Shown: in pieces, positions 34,729-43,125 of the stretch
Layout: each line of letters starts with the position of its first letter
Numbering within the stretch: the stretch's first letter is position 1
NCBI GenBank assembly: GCA_963422775.4
Contig: CAUJSJ030000094.1
Span: 7,733-71,732, forward strand
Origin: Pelomonas sp963422775
GTDB taxonomy: Bacteria; Pseudomonadota; Gammaproteobacteria; Burkholderiales; Burkholderiaceae_C
Reading direction: 5' to 3'
DNA: 64,000 nt
Program-made: the position numbers and the translations under genes
The notes under the pieces: model-generated
Told to the model about the DNA's origin: nothing
Databases searched by the model: none
The model's input: the letters and a program-made list of their open reading frames with translations, nothing else

Positions 34729-34776
34729 GCACCGCGGAGGTGCGGTCTGATGCGTGGCCGAGATCCAGTTTGGTGC
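34729..34776 (+). promoter_or_regulatory. Two NtrC-like enhancer sites
   Basis: Site 1 is GCACC-N5-GGTGC at 34729-34743, a perfect match to both NtrC half-sites. Site 2 is GATCCA-GTT-TGGTGC at 34762-34776, with one perfect and one degraded half. Their centres are about 33 bp apart, roughly three helical turns, and lie about 70-110 bp upstream of the sigma54 promoter, the spacing expected for NtrC activation. Confidence 0.7.
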
Positions 34777-34836
34777 ATGCAGGCAACTTGCGGGCGCCCG
34801 CATCCCAGATTCGTGCGAGCGGCCAAGCAGTGATGC

Positions 34837-34853
34837 TTGGCACGGAAGCTGCA
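34837..34853 (+). promoter_or_regulatory. Sigma54 promoter for the porin-glnK-amtB operon
   Basis: TTGGCACGGAAGCTGCA at 34837-34853 matches the sigma54 consensus (TGGCACG-N4-TTGCA), with GG and GC correctly spaced. It is 48 bp upstream of the first start codon and downstream of two NtrC-like sites, so the operon should be switched on under nitrogen limitation. Confidence 0.82.
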
Positions 34854-34900
34854 ATTACCTGCCGGACTGCCTTCCCCCAACTTGAATTAGGAGCTCCGCC

Positions 34901-35638
34901 ATGAAGTTGTCCCCTTCGCTGCTCGTTTTGGCTTTGTCCGCGGCGCTGCCGGCTTTCGCTGCTGATGAACCGGCACCGGCGCCGGCCGACCCCCTGTCGT
35001 TCAACGTCGGCGTCGTCAGCGAATACCGCTACCGCGGCATTTCCCAATCGCGTCTGAAGCCGGCCCTGCAAGGCGGTATCGACTACGCCGCGCCGAACGG
35101 TTTCTACGTCGGCACCTGGGCCTCGACGATCAAGTGGATCAAGGACGCCGGCGGCGACTCCGAAGTCGAGGTCGACGTCTACGGTGGCTACAAGACCGAG
35201 ATCTCCCCGGGCCTGACGCTGGACGTCGGCGTGCTGCAGTACCTCTACCCCAGCAACAAGCTCAACCCCAGCGCCAACACGCTGGAGATCTACGGCGCGC
35301 TGACCTATGGCCCGGTGACGGCCAAGTACTCGCACGGCACCACCAACCTGTTCGGCTTTGCCGACAGCAAGAACAGTGGTTATTTCGACGTGACGGCGAA
35401 CTTCGACCTCGGTGACGGCATGACGCTCTCGCCCCACGTCGGCCACCAGTCGGTCAAGCACAACTCCGCCGCCTCCTATACCGACTACTCGCTGACCCTG
35501 GCCAAGGACTTCTCCGGCCTGGTGGTGAGCGGTGGCGTCATCGGCACGGACGCCAACAAGACGGCCTATGCCAGCCCGGCCAACGGCAAGTTCATGGGCA
35601 AGACGATGCTGGTCGTCGGCCTGAAGAAGACCTTCTGA
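34901..35638 (+). CDS. TorF family putative outer-membrane porin
   Basis: 245 residues with a signal peptide (MKLSPSLLVLALSAALPAFA), then a short Pro/Ala spacer and repeated amphipathic beta strands. The family opening LSFNVGVVSEYRYRGISQS and the final aromatic strand TMLVVGLKKTF are typical of outer-membrane beta barrels of the TorF/Gcw_chp group. It is first in the nitrogen-controlled operon, 17 bp before glnK. It probably provides outer-membrane entry for a nitrogen compound delivered to AmtB; this is inferred from context. Confidence 0.87.
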   Translation: MKLSPSLLVLALSAALPAFAADEPAPAPADPLSFNVGVVSEYRYRGISQSRLKPALQGGIDYAAPNGFYVGTWASTIKWIKDAGGDSEVEVDVYGGYKTEISPGLTLDVGVLQYLYPSNKLNPSANTLEIYGALTYGPVTAKYSHGTTNLFGFADSKNSGYFDVTANFDLGDGMTLSPHVGHQSVKHNSAASYTDYSLTLAKDFSGLVVSGGVIGTDANKTAYASPANGKFMGKTMLVVGLKKTF

Positions 35639-35655
35639 TTTCACTGGAGTTCGAC

Positions 35656-35994
35656 ATGAAACTGATCACTGCCGTCATCAAGCCGTTCAAGCTCGACGAG
35701 GTGCGTGAGGCCCTCAGCGCCATCGGCGTGCAGGGGCTGACGGTCACCGAAGTCAAGGGCTTCGGCCGCCAGAAGGGCCACACCGAGCTGTACCGTGGTG
35801 CTGAATACGTCGTGGACTTCCTGCCCAAGGTCAAGATCGAGGCGGCCGTGAACGACGACGTCGTCGAGCGCGTCATCGAGGCCATCGAGTCCTCCGCCCG
35901 CACCGGCAAGATCGGCGACGGCAAGATCTTCGTGTCGCCGCTGGATCAGGTCGTTCGCATCCGCACCGGCGAAACCGGCAACGACGCGCTCTGA
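35656..35994 (+). CDS. glnK: P-II nitrogen regulatory protein GlnK
   Basis: 112 residues of exact P-II length. The T-loop tyrosine that is uridylylated is Y51 in HTELYRGAEYVVDF. The C-terminal signature is GDGKIFVSPLDQVVRIRTGE. GlnK senses 2-oxoglutarate and ATP/ADP, and binds the cytoplasmic face of AmtB to shut ammonium uptake when nitrogen is plentiful. Placement directly before amtB and behind an NtrC/sigma54 promoter supports GlnK rather than GlnB. Confidence 0.97.
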   Translation: MKLITAVIKPFKLDEVREALSAIGVQGLTVTEVKGFGRQKGHTELYRGAEYVVDFLPKVKIEAAVNDDVVERVIEAIESSARTGKIGDGKIFVSPLDQVVRIRTGETGNDAL

Positions 35995-36031
35995 AGCGCG
36001 CGTCCATAACAACCTGTTGGAGAAACCTCAA

Positions 36032-37558
36032 ATGAAGAAACTCCTCGCCGGTCTCGCGCTTGCCGCCGGCCTGCTTGCGCCGGCCGCATGGGCTCAGGAC
36101 CCGGCTTCGGCGCCTGCCTCCGCCGTGGCCACCGCGGCTGCTCCCGCGGCCTCCGTGGCTGATGCCGCTCCCGCAGCGGCCGCAGCCTCGGCCCCGGCTG
36201 ACGCGGCCTCCGCGCCCGCCGCCGTGCCGAACAAGGGCGACACCACCTGGATGCTGCTGTCCACCCTGCTCGTCATCATGATGACGGTGCCGGGCCTGGC
36301 GCTGTTCTACGGCGGCCTGGTGCGCAGCAAGAACATGCTGTCGGTGCTGATGCAGGTCATGGTCGGCTTCTCGCTGATCGTCGTGCTGTGGGTGCTGTAC
36401 GGCTACAGCTTCGCGTTCACCGAGGGCAATGCGTTCATCGGTGGCACGGATCGCCTCTTCATGAAGGGCATCTGGGACAACGTTGCAGGCACCTTCGCCA
36501 CCGGCGCCACCTTCAGCAAGGGTGTGCCGATGTACGAGATGGTGTTCGCCGCCTTCCAGGCCACCTTCGCCGGCATCACCGCCTGCCTGATCATTGGCGC
36601 CTTCGCCGAGCGCATCAAATTCTCGGCGGCGCTGGCCTTCCTGACGCTGTGGTTCACGTTCAGCTACCTGCCGATCGCCCACATGGTCTGGTTCTGGATG
36701 GGCCCGGATGCCTACACGGGCAAGGAAGTCGTCGACGCGATGAACGCCAAGGCCGGCTACGTCTGGCAGATGGGTGCGCTGGACTTCGCTGGCGGCACGG
36801 TCGTGCACATCAACGCCGCCGTTGCGGGCCTGGTGGGTGCGTTCATGATCGGCAAGCGCGTCGGCTACGGCAAGGAGCAGTTCACGCCGCACAGCCTGAC
36901 GCTGACCATGGTCGGTGCCTCGCTGCTGTGGGTGGGCTGGTTCGGCTTCAACGCCGGCTCGGCGCTGGAAGCCAACGGCTTTGCCGCCCTGGCCTTCATC
37001 AACACCTTCGCCGCCACGGCTGCTGCCGTGCTGGCCTGGTGCGTGGGTGAAGCGCTGCTCAAGGGCAAGGCCTCCATGCTGGGTGCCGCCTCGGGTGCCG
37101 TCGCCGGCCTCGTCGCCATCACGCCGGCTGCCGGCAACGTCGGTATCGGTGGCGGCCTCGTCATCGGCATCGTCGCCGGCTTCGCCTGCCTGTGGGGCGT
37201 GTCGGGCCTGAAGAAGCTGCTGGGTGCGGACGACTCGCTGGACGTCTTCGGCGTGCACGGTGTCGGCGGCATCGTCGGTGCGCTGCTGACCGGCGTGTTC
37301 GCCTCGCCCAACCTGGGCGGCCCCAGCGCCATGGGCGACTGGGTCACGGCGACCATGATCACGCCTGCAGACTTCTCCATCGGGGCACAGTTCCTGATCC
37401 AGGCCAAGGCCGTCGGCATCACCATCGTCTGGTCGGGTGTCGTCTCGCTGATCGCCTACAAGCTGGTCGACCTGACCATCGGCCTGCGCGTCACCGAAGA
37501 GGAAGAGCGCGAAGGCCTGGACATCTCGTCGCACGGCGAGACGGCGTATCACAAGTAA
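36032..37558 (+). CDS. amtB: Ammonium transporter AmtB
   Basis: 508 residues. A signal peptide (MKKLLAGLALAAGLLAPAAWA) is followed by an Ala/Pro/Ser low-complexity linker of about 45 residues before the first core helix, where most homologues have only a few residues. Eleven core helices follow, including TVPGLALFYGGLVRSKNMLS, twin-His regions (YLPIAHMVWF and GGTVVHINAAVAG) and GVHGVGGIVGALLTG. It conducts ammonium/ammonia across the inner membrane and is gated by GlnK. The start is fixed by TTGGAG upstream. It ends the operon at a strong terminator. Confidence 0.96.
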   Translation: MKKLLAGLALAAGLLAPAAWAQDPASAPASAVATAAAPAASVADAAPAAAAASAPADAASAPAAVPNKGDTTWMLLSTLLVIMMTVPGLALFYGGLVRSKNMLSVLMQVMVGFSLIVVLWVLYGYSFAFTEGNAFIGGTDRLFMKGIWDNVAGTFATGATFSKGVPMYEMVFAAFQATFAGITACLIIGAFAERIKFSAALAFLTLWFTFSYLPIAHMVWFWMGPDAYTGKEVVDAMNAKAGYVWQMGALDFAGGTVVHINAAVAGLVGAFMIGKRVGYGKEQFTPHSLTLTMVGASLLWVGWFGFNAGSALEANGFAALAFINTFAATAAAVLAWCVGEALLKGKASMLGAASGAVAGLVAITPAAGNVGIGGGLVIGIVAGFACLWGVSGLKKLLGADDSLDVFGVHGVGGIVGALLTGVFASPNLGGPSAMGDWVTATMITPADFSIGAQFLIQAKAVGITIVWSGVVSLIAYKLVDLTIGLRVTEEEEREGLDISSHGETAYHK

Positions 37559-37579
37559 TCCACTGCAGCCGCAGTGCCG

Positions 37580-37603
37580 AGCCGCCCTTCGGGGCGGCTT
37601 TTT
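37580..37603 (+). terminator. Rho-independent terminator of the glnK-amtB operon
   Basis: AGCCGCCC (37580-37587), the stable TTCG tetraloop and GGGCGGCT (37592-37599) form a perfect 8-bp stem followed by a run of five T (37599-37603). It lies 21 bp after the amtB stop. Confidence 0.95.
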
Positions 37604-37714
37604 CGTTGGCGCGCAGCATGCCGGGCGCGGCGTCCCCGTGGCGTCGACGGCTTCTTGTGATCCCGCCAGGCGCCCCCAAGTGGATTCGCCACGTAAGTTT
37701 GAGATCATTCGGCC

Positions 37715-38980
37715 ATGGTTCCCCATCTGATCACCGCCCTGAACGGCCCCATCAACGAGTTGGAGGCTCGCGTCCTGGAATCCATGCCGGCCACGGAACG
37801 CTGGTTCAGGCTCGAATGGATGGAGCACACGCCGACCTTCTACGCGTCGGTGGACCTGCGCAACGCCGGCTTCAAGCTGGCCCCGGTCGACACCAACCTC
37901 TTCCCGGGCGGCTTCAACCACCTCACGCCGCAGATGCTGCCCCAGGCCGTGCAGGCGGCCATGGCGGCCATCGAGAAGATCTGCCCCGAGGCGCGCAACC
38001 TGCTCGTCATCCCCGAGACCGGGGCGCGCTGCAGCTTCTACCTGGACAACCTCGCCACGCTGGCGCGCATCTTCACGCAGGCCGGCCTGAACGTGCGCTT
38101 CGGCACGCTGGACACCACCATCACCGAGCCCACCGAGCTCAAGATCGCCAACGGCAGCAGCATCACCATCGAGCCGCTGGTGCGCAAGCGCGGCCGGCTG
38201 ATGCTCAAGGGCTTCGACCCCTGCACCATCCTGCTCAACGACGACCTCTCCGCCGGCACGCCGCCGCAGCTGATGGGCCTGCACGAGCAATACCTGCTGC
38301 CGCCGCTGCACGCCGGCTGGACGGTGCGGCGCAAGAGCCAGCACTTCCGCGCCTACGAGGAAGTGGCCAAGCGCTTCGGTAAGCTGCTGGGCATGGACCC
38401 CTGGCTCATCACGCCGATGTTCCAGAGCGTCGACCTGCATGGCAAGAAGGGGCTCGAAGCGCTGCAGACCGCTGCCGACGCCCAGCTCACCAAGGTGCGC
38501 CGCAAGTACAAGGAATACGGCATCAACGAGAAGCCCTTCGTCATCATCAAGAGCGACGTGGGCAGCTCCGGCCGCGGCGTGCTGACGGTGCGCGACGCCA
38601 AGGACATCGAGACCCTGGCGGCCCGCCTGCCCGAAAACCTGGGCCAGGAGGTCATCGTGCAGGAGGGCGTGCCCACGCATGAGCGCGTGCACGAGGCCGT
38701 GGCCGAGCCGGTCGTCTACACGATGGACCGCTACGTCGTCGGCGGCTTCTACCGCGTGCATGCCCACCGCGGCATCGATGAGAACCTAAACGCCCCCGGC
38801 GCCAGCTACGTGCCGCTGGCCTTTGCCGACTCGCCCCACCTGCCGCGCCCCGGCGAGAAGCCCGGCGCGAGCGCGCCCAACCGCTTCTACATGTACGGCG
38901 TCATCGGCCGCCTGGCCATGCTGGCGGCCAGCTACGAGCTGGAAGCGACCGACCCGCAGGCCGAGGCCGAAGCCGCCTGA
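37715..38980 (+). CDS. gshA: Glutamate–cysteine ligase, proteobacterial type
   Basis: 421 residues, matching the approx. 430-residue GshA family of betaproteobacteria and Acidithiobacillus, unrelated in sequence to E. coli GshA. Characteristic stretches are LFPGGFNHLTPQML, VIPETGARCSFYLDNLA and KPFVIIKSDVGSSGRGVLTV; the last is an ATP-grasp-like Gly loop. It makes gamma-glutamylcysteine, the first step to glutathione. gshB, often adjacent in relatives, is here about 7.5 kb downstream with five unrelated genes between. Start ATG at MVPHLITALN. Confidence 0.93.
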   Translation: MVPHLITALNGPINELEARVLESMPATERWFRLEWMEHTPTFYASVDLRNAGFKLAPVDTNLFPGGFNHLTPQMLPQAVQAAMAAIEKICPEARNLLVIPETGARCSFYLDNLATLARIFTQAGLNVRFGTLDTTITEPTELKIANGSSITIEPLVRKRGRLMLKGFDPCTILLNDDLSAGTPPQLMGLHEQYLLPPLHAGWTVRRKSQHFRAYEEVAKRFGKLLGMDPWLITPMFQSVDLHGKKGLEALQTAADAQLTKVRRKYKEYGINEKPFVIIKSDVGSSGRGVLTVRDAKDIETLAARLPENLGQEVIVQEGVPTHERVHEAVAEPVVYTMDRYVVGGFYRVHAHRGIDENLNAPGASYVPLAFADSPHLPRPGEKPGASAPNRFYMYGVIGRLAMLAASYELEATDPQAEAEAA

Positions 38981-39044
38981 TCACTTTCGGCAGGGCGGCG
39001 GCTTTGGCATAGGCTGCGGGCTTTCCAAGCTCCGCCGCCCGTCG

Positions 39045-41054
39045 ATGAAAACACCCCGCCTGACCGCGCTGGCCCTGCTGTTGTCCCTTGCCGGCCTGGC
39101 CGGCGCCGCGCCGCACTCGGGCCTGGACCTGCCCGGCATGGACCGCGCCGTGCGCCCGCAGGACGACCTGTTCCGTGCCGGCAACGGCCACTGGCTGGCC
39201 ACCACCGAGATCCCCGCCGACAAGTCCTCCTTCGGCATGGTGGCGCAGCTGCGCGACCTGTCCGACCAGCGCGTGCGCGCCCTCGTCGAGGGCCTGGCCA
39301 AGGGCGGCCCCAAGGCCGGTTCGGCCGAGCACAAGGTCGGCGCCTACTACGCCAGCTTCATGGACACCGCCGCCATCGACAAGGCAGGACTTGCGCCTGT
39401 GAAACCGCTGCTGGACGGCATCCAGGCCATCCAGACCCGCGCGCACCTCGCGGCCTGGCTGGGCCGCCAGAACGGCATCACCGACCAGCCGCTGACGATG
39501 AGCGTCGATCCCGACTTCAAGCAGCCCGGCATCAACCGCCTGACGCTGAACCAGAGCGGCCTGGGCCTGCCCGACCGCGACTACTACCTGAAGGCCGACG
39601 ACGCCCGCATGGCCGCGGCGCGCACGGCCTACCAGACGTACCTGCAGGCGCTGGCCCGTGCCGCCGGCCTGCCCGACGGCGCCGCGGACCGCGCCTACGC
39701 CATCGAGCAGCGCCTGGCCGAGGCCCAGTGGCCGGCCGAGGAGAACCGCGACCCGCAGAAGATCTACAACCCGATGACGCCGGCCGACCTGGGCCAGAAG
39801 GCGCCGGGCCTGGACTGGAACGCGCTGCTGGCCGCCGCCTCCGTGCCGGCGCCGGACCGCGTCATCGTCGCCCAGCCCAGCTACGCCGCAGCCGCCGCCA
39901 GGCTGCTGGCCGAGGCACCGCTGGACGACCTGCGCGCCTACCTCGCGCTGCGCGCGCTGGACGGCTACACCGACCTGCTGCCGCAAGCCCTGCGCGAGGC
40001 CCGCTTCGCCTTCCGCGGCACTGCGCTCAGCGGCGCCAAGACCGACCAGCCGCGCTGGCAACAGGCCGTGGCCGACCTGAACAACGCGTTGGGCGAGGCG
40101 GTGGGGCAGGCCTATGTGAAGCGCCATTTCGCCGCAGCCGACAAGGCCCGCATGCTCAAGCTCGTCAACAACCTGCTGGCCGCCTATGGCGAGTCCATCG
40201 ACGGCCTGAGCTGGATGAGCCTGCCCACCAAGGCCAAGGCCAAGGACAAGCTGTCCAAATACCTCGTCAAGATCGGCTACCCCGACGTCTGGCGCAGCTA
40301 TGCGGCGCTGGAGGTCAAGGCCGGCGACCCGCTCGGCAACCGTGAGCGCGCGGCGCGCTTCGAGTGGCTGCGCCAGGCTGCCAAGGCCGGCCAGCCCGTG
40401 GACAGGCGCGAATGGGGCATGACGCCGCAGACCGTCAACGCCTACTACAACCCGACCTTCAACGAGATCGTCTTCCCGGCCGCGGTGTTGCAGCCGCCGC
40501 TGTACAACACCCGGGCCGACGACGCGGTCAACTACGGCGCCATCGGGGCCGTCATCGGCCACGAGATCAGCCATGGCTTCGACGACGAAGGCAGCCAGTT
40601 CGACGGTGACGGCGCGCTCGCCAACTGGTGGACCGACGCCGACCGCCAGGCCTTCGAGGCCATCGGCGCGCGGCTGGTGGCGCAGTACGGCGCCTACGAG
40701 CCCATCCCCGGCAAGCAGGTGAACGGCAAGCTGACGCTGGGTGAGAACATCGCCGACCTGTCCGGCCTGCAGATCGCCTACAAGGCCTGGCAGCGCTCGC
40801 TGGGCGGCAAGCCGGCACCCGTCATCGACGGCCTGACCGGCCCGCAGCGCTTCTTCATCGGCTGGTCGCAGGCCTGGCGCGAAAAGATGCGCGAGCCGCG
40901 CCGGCTGCAGCAGCTGACGGCCGACCCGCATTCGCCGGCCGAGTTCCGCGCCAATGGCGCCGCCGTCAACCACGACGGCTTCCACGAGGCCTTCAAGACG
41001 CAGCCCGGCGACAAGATGTTCAAGCGCACCGAGGAGCGCATCCGCATCTGGTGA
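39045..41054 (+). CDS. M13 (neprilysin-like) zinc metallopeptidase
   Basis: 669 residues with a signal peptide (MKTPRLTALALLLSLAGLAG). The M13 N-terminal domain starts MDRAVRPQDDLFRAGNGHWL. The catalytic domain has NAYYNPTFNEIVFPAAVLQP, the zinc motif VIGHEISHGFDDEG (H506, H510) and the third-ligand motif GENIADLSGLQIAY. This family (PepO/neprilysin) cuts peptides of modest size outside the cytoplasm. The length is normal. The start is the ATG after an unremarkable leader of 64 bp behind gshA. Confidence 0.94.
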   Translation: MKTPRLTALALLLSLAGLAGAAPHSGLDLPGMDRAVRPQDDLFRAGNGHWLATTEIPADKSSFGMVAQLRDLSDQRVRALVEGLAKGGPKAGSAEHKVGAYYASFMDTAAIDKAGLAPVKPLLDGIQAIQTRAHLAAWLGRQNGITDQPLTMSVDPDFKQPGINRLTLNQSGLGLPDRDYYLKADDARMAAARTAYQTYLQALARAAGLPDGAADRAYAIEQRLAEAQWPAEENRDPQKIYNPMTPADLGQKAPGLDWNALLAAASVPAPDRVIVAQPSYAAAAARLLAEAPLDDLRAYLALRALDGYTDLLPQALREARFAFRGTALSGAKTDQPRWQQAVADLNNALGEAVGQAYVKRHFAAADKARMLKLVNNLLAAYGESIDGLSWMSLPTKAKAKDKLSKYLVKIGYPDVWRSYAALEVKAGDPLGNRERAARFEWLRQAAKAGQPVDRREWGMTPQTVNAYYNPTFNEIVFPAAVLQPPLYNTRADDAVNYGAIGAVIGHEISHGFDDEGSQFDGDGALANWWTDADRQAFEAIGARLVAQYGAYEPIPGKQVNGKLTLGENIADLSGLQIAYKAWQRSLGGKPAPVIDGLTGPQRFFIGWSQAWREKMREPRRLQQLTADPHSPAEFRANGAAVNHDGFHEAFKTQPGDKMFKRTEERIRIW

Positions 41055-41203
41055 ACGCGCCCAGGCGCGTCTACGCCTGCCTCCCCGCGGGCGTCAAGCC
41101 TCGCTTACGCGGTTTTGCTGCACTGCACAAAACACCAAAAGCGGGCGCAGAATCCCCACTTTCGAACAAACGCCACCTGCCCCAAGCCGGTGGTCCTCGT
41201 GAA

Positions 41204-43087
41204 GTGAGTTCTTCCCACGCGGCTCGCAGCCCCTCGGCGCTGGCGGGCCTGACCCTCGGCGCCCTCGGGGTCGTCTACGGCGACATCGGCACCAGCCCGC
41301 TGTACGCCCTCAAAGAAGTCTTTCACGGCGGCCATGTCGCCACGACGCCGGACAACATCCTGGGCGTGCTCTCCCTGCTGTTCTGGACGCTGACCGTCGT
41401 CGTCTCGATCAAGTACGTGCTGCTCATCCTGCGCGCGGACAACAACGGCGAAGGCGGCCTCATCGCCATGCTGGCGCTGGCCACCAACGCCGTGAACGAC
41501 AAGCCGCCGCTGCGCCGCACGCTGATGCTGGTCGGGCTGTTCGGCACCGCCATCTTCTTCGGCGACGCCGTCATCACGCCGGCCATGACGGTGCTGGGCG
41601 CCGTCGAGGGCATCGACGTCTACGAGCCGGAGCTGCACGACGCCATCCTGCCGCTGACGCTGATCGTCATCACCGGCCTGTTCGCCGTGCAGCGCTTCGG
41701 CACTGGCGGCATCGGCAAGGCCTTCGGGCCGGTCATGCTGCTGTGGTTCGTCGTGCTCGCCGCGCTGGGCCTGCCCCACATCGTCGACAACCCGCATGTG
41801 CTGGCCGCCGTCAACCCGCTGTACGCGCTGCACTTCTGCCTGGAATACCGCTGGGTCGCCTTCGTCGCGCTGGGTGCCGTCGTCCTCGTCGTGACCGGCG
41901 GTGAAGCCCTCTACGCCGATCTCGGCCACTTCAGCAAGCGGCCCATCCGCATCGCCTGGTACGGCGTCGTCATGCCGGCGCTGGTCATCAACTACTTCGG
42001 CCAGGGCGCCATGCTGCTGGACAACCCCGACGGCGTGAAGAATCCCTTCTTCCTGCTCGCACCGGCCTGGGCCGAGATCCCGCTGTTCCTGCTCGCCACG
42101 GCCGCGGCCATCGTCGCGTCGCAGGCCCTCATCACGGCTGCCTTCTCGGTCACCAAGCAGGCCATCCAGCTCGGCATCCTGCCGCGGCTGCGCATCGTGC
42201 ACACCAGCGTGCGCGACATCGGCCAGATCTACGTGCCCTTCGTCAACTGGGGCCTGTATGCCCTGGTCATCGTCGCCGTCGTCTTCTTCGGTTCGTCGAG
42301 CAAGCTGGCCGGCGCCTACGGCGTGGCCGTCACCATCGACATGACCATCACGACGGTGATGACCTTCTTCGTCATCCGCTTCGGCTGGAAGTACCCGCTG
42401 GCGCTGTGCATCGCTGCCACCGGCATCTTCTTCCTCATCGATGTCACCTTCCTCGCGTCCAACCTGCTCAAGATAGCCGCCGGCGGCTGGTTCCCGCTGC
42501 TGATCGGCGTCGGCATGTTCACGCTGATGCTGACCTGGAAGCAGGGCCGCAGGCAACTCTCCGACAAGCTGCGCGAGGACGCCATCGAGCTGACGACCTT
42601 CCTGGAGGCCGTCTTCATCAACCCGCCCACGCGCGTGGCCGGCACAGCCGTGTTCCTGTCGGCGGAGAAGGGCTCCACGCCCAACGCACTGCTGCACAAC
42701 CTCAAGCACAACAAGGTGTTGCACGAGCAGAACGTCTTCGTCACCGTGAAGCACCATGAGGTGCCCTGGGTCAGCCCCGACAAGCGCTGCGACGTCGAGG
42801 CGCTGGGCAACCACTGCTGGCAGGTGGCCCTGCACTTCGGCTTCAAGAACGAGCCCGACGTGCCCGAGGCGCTGGAGCTGCTGAAGAAGCACGGCGTACA
42901 GCTGGACGAGATGGAGACGAGCTACTTCCTCAGCCGCGACATCGTCATCCCGACCATCGGCTCGGGCATGGCGCTGTGGCGCGAGAAGCTGTTCGCCAGC
43001 ATGCACCGCAATGCGGCCGCCGCGGCCGACTTCCTGCACCTGCCCACCAACCGCATCGTCGAGCTGGGTTCCAAGGTCGAGATCTGA
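41204..43087 (+). CDS. kup: Kup family potassium uptake protein
   Basis: 627 residues from GTG, close to the usual 622. The Kup N-terminus is unmistakable (LGALGVVYGDIGTSPLYALK), as are the core helices with ADNNGEGGLIAML and FFGDAVITPAMTVLGAVEG, and the approx. 160-residue cytoplasmic C-domain. It is a H+-coupled K+ importer. An in-frame GTG at 41051 overlapping the previous stop would add 51 residues that do not look like Kup, so the later GTG is preferred, although it lacks a strong ribosome site. The 149 bp before it hold nothing I recognise. Confidence 0.94.
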   Translation: MSSSHAARSPSALAGLTLGALGVVYGDIGTSPLYALKEVFHGGHVATTPDNILGVLSLLFWTLTVVVSIKYVLLILRADNNGEGGLIAMLALATNAVNDKPPLRRTLMLVGLFGTAIFFGDAVITPAMTVLGAVEGIDVYEPELHDAILPLTLIVITGLFAVQRFGTGGIGKAFGPVMLLWFVVLAALGLPHIVDNPHVLAAVNPLYALHFCLEYRWVAFVALGAVVLVVTGGEALYADLGHFSKRPIRIAWYGVVMPALVINYFGQGAMLLDNPDGVKNPFFLLAPAWAEIPLFLLATAAAIVASQALITAAFSVTKQAIQLGILPRLRIVHTSVRDIGQIYVPFVNWGLYALVIVAVVFFGSSSKLAGAYGVAVTIDMTITTVMTFFVIRFGWKYPLALCIAATGIFFLIDVTFLASNLLKIAAGGWFPLLIGVGMFTLMLTWKQGRRQLSDKLREDAIELTTFLEAVFINPPTRVAGTAVFLSAEKGSTPNALLHNLKHNKVLHEQNVFVTVKHHEVPWVSPDKRCDVEALGNHCWQVALHFGFKNEPDVPEALELLKKHGVQLDEMETSYFLSRDIVIPTIGSGMALWREKLFASMHRNAAAAADFLHLPTNRIVELGSKVEI

Positions 43088-43125
43088 GCCTGGCTGCCCT
43101 CGCTCAGCCCGAGCCCCGCCTGGAC

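Noticed and set aside
35873..38767. A 964-codon open frame on the minus strand opposite amtB and gshA
   Set aside because: It is a by-product of high G+C third positions opposite two certain genes; its translation is low-complexity His/Arg/Ala and has no recognisable domain.
41051..41203. An upstream in-frame GTG that would extend Kup by 51 residues and overlap the M13 peptidase stop
   Set aside because: The extra residues do not resemble Kup N-termini, and total length would exceed the family norm.
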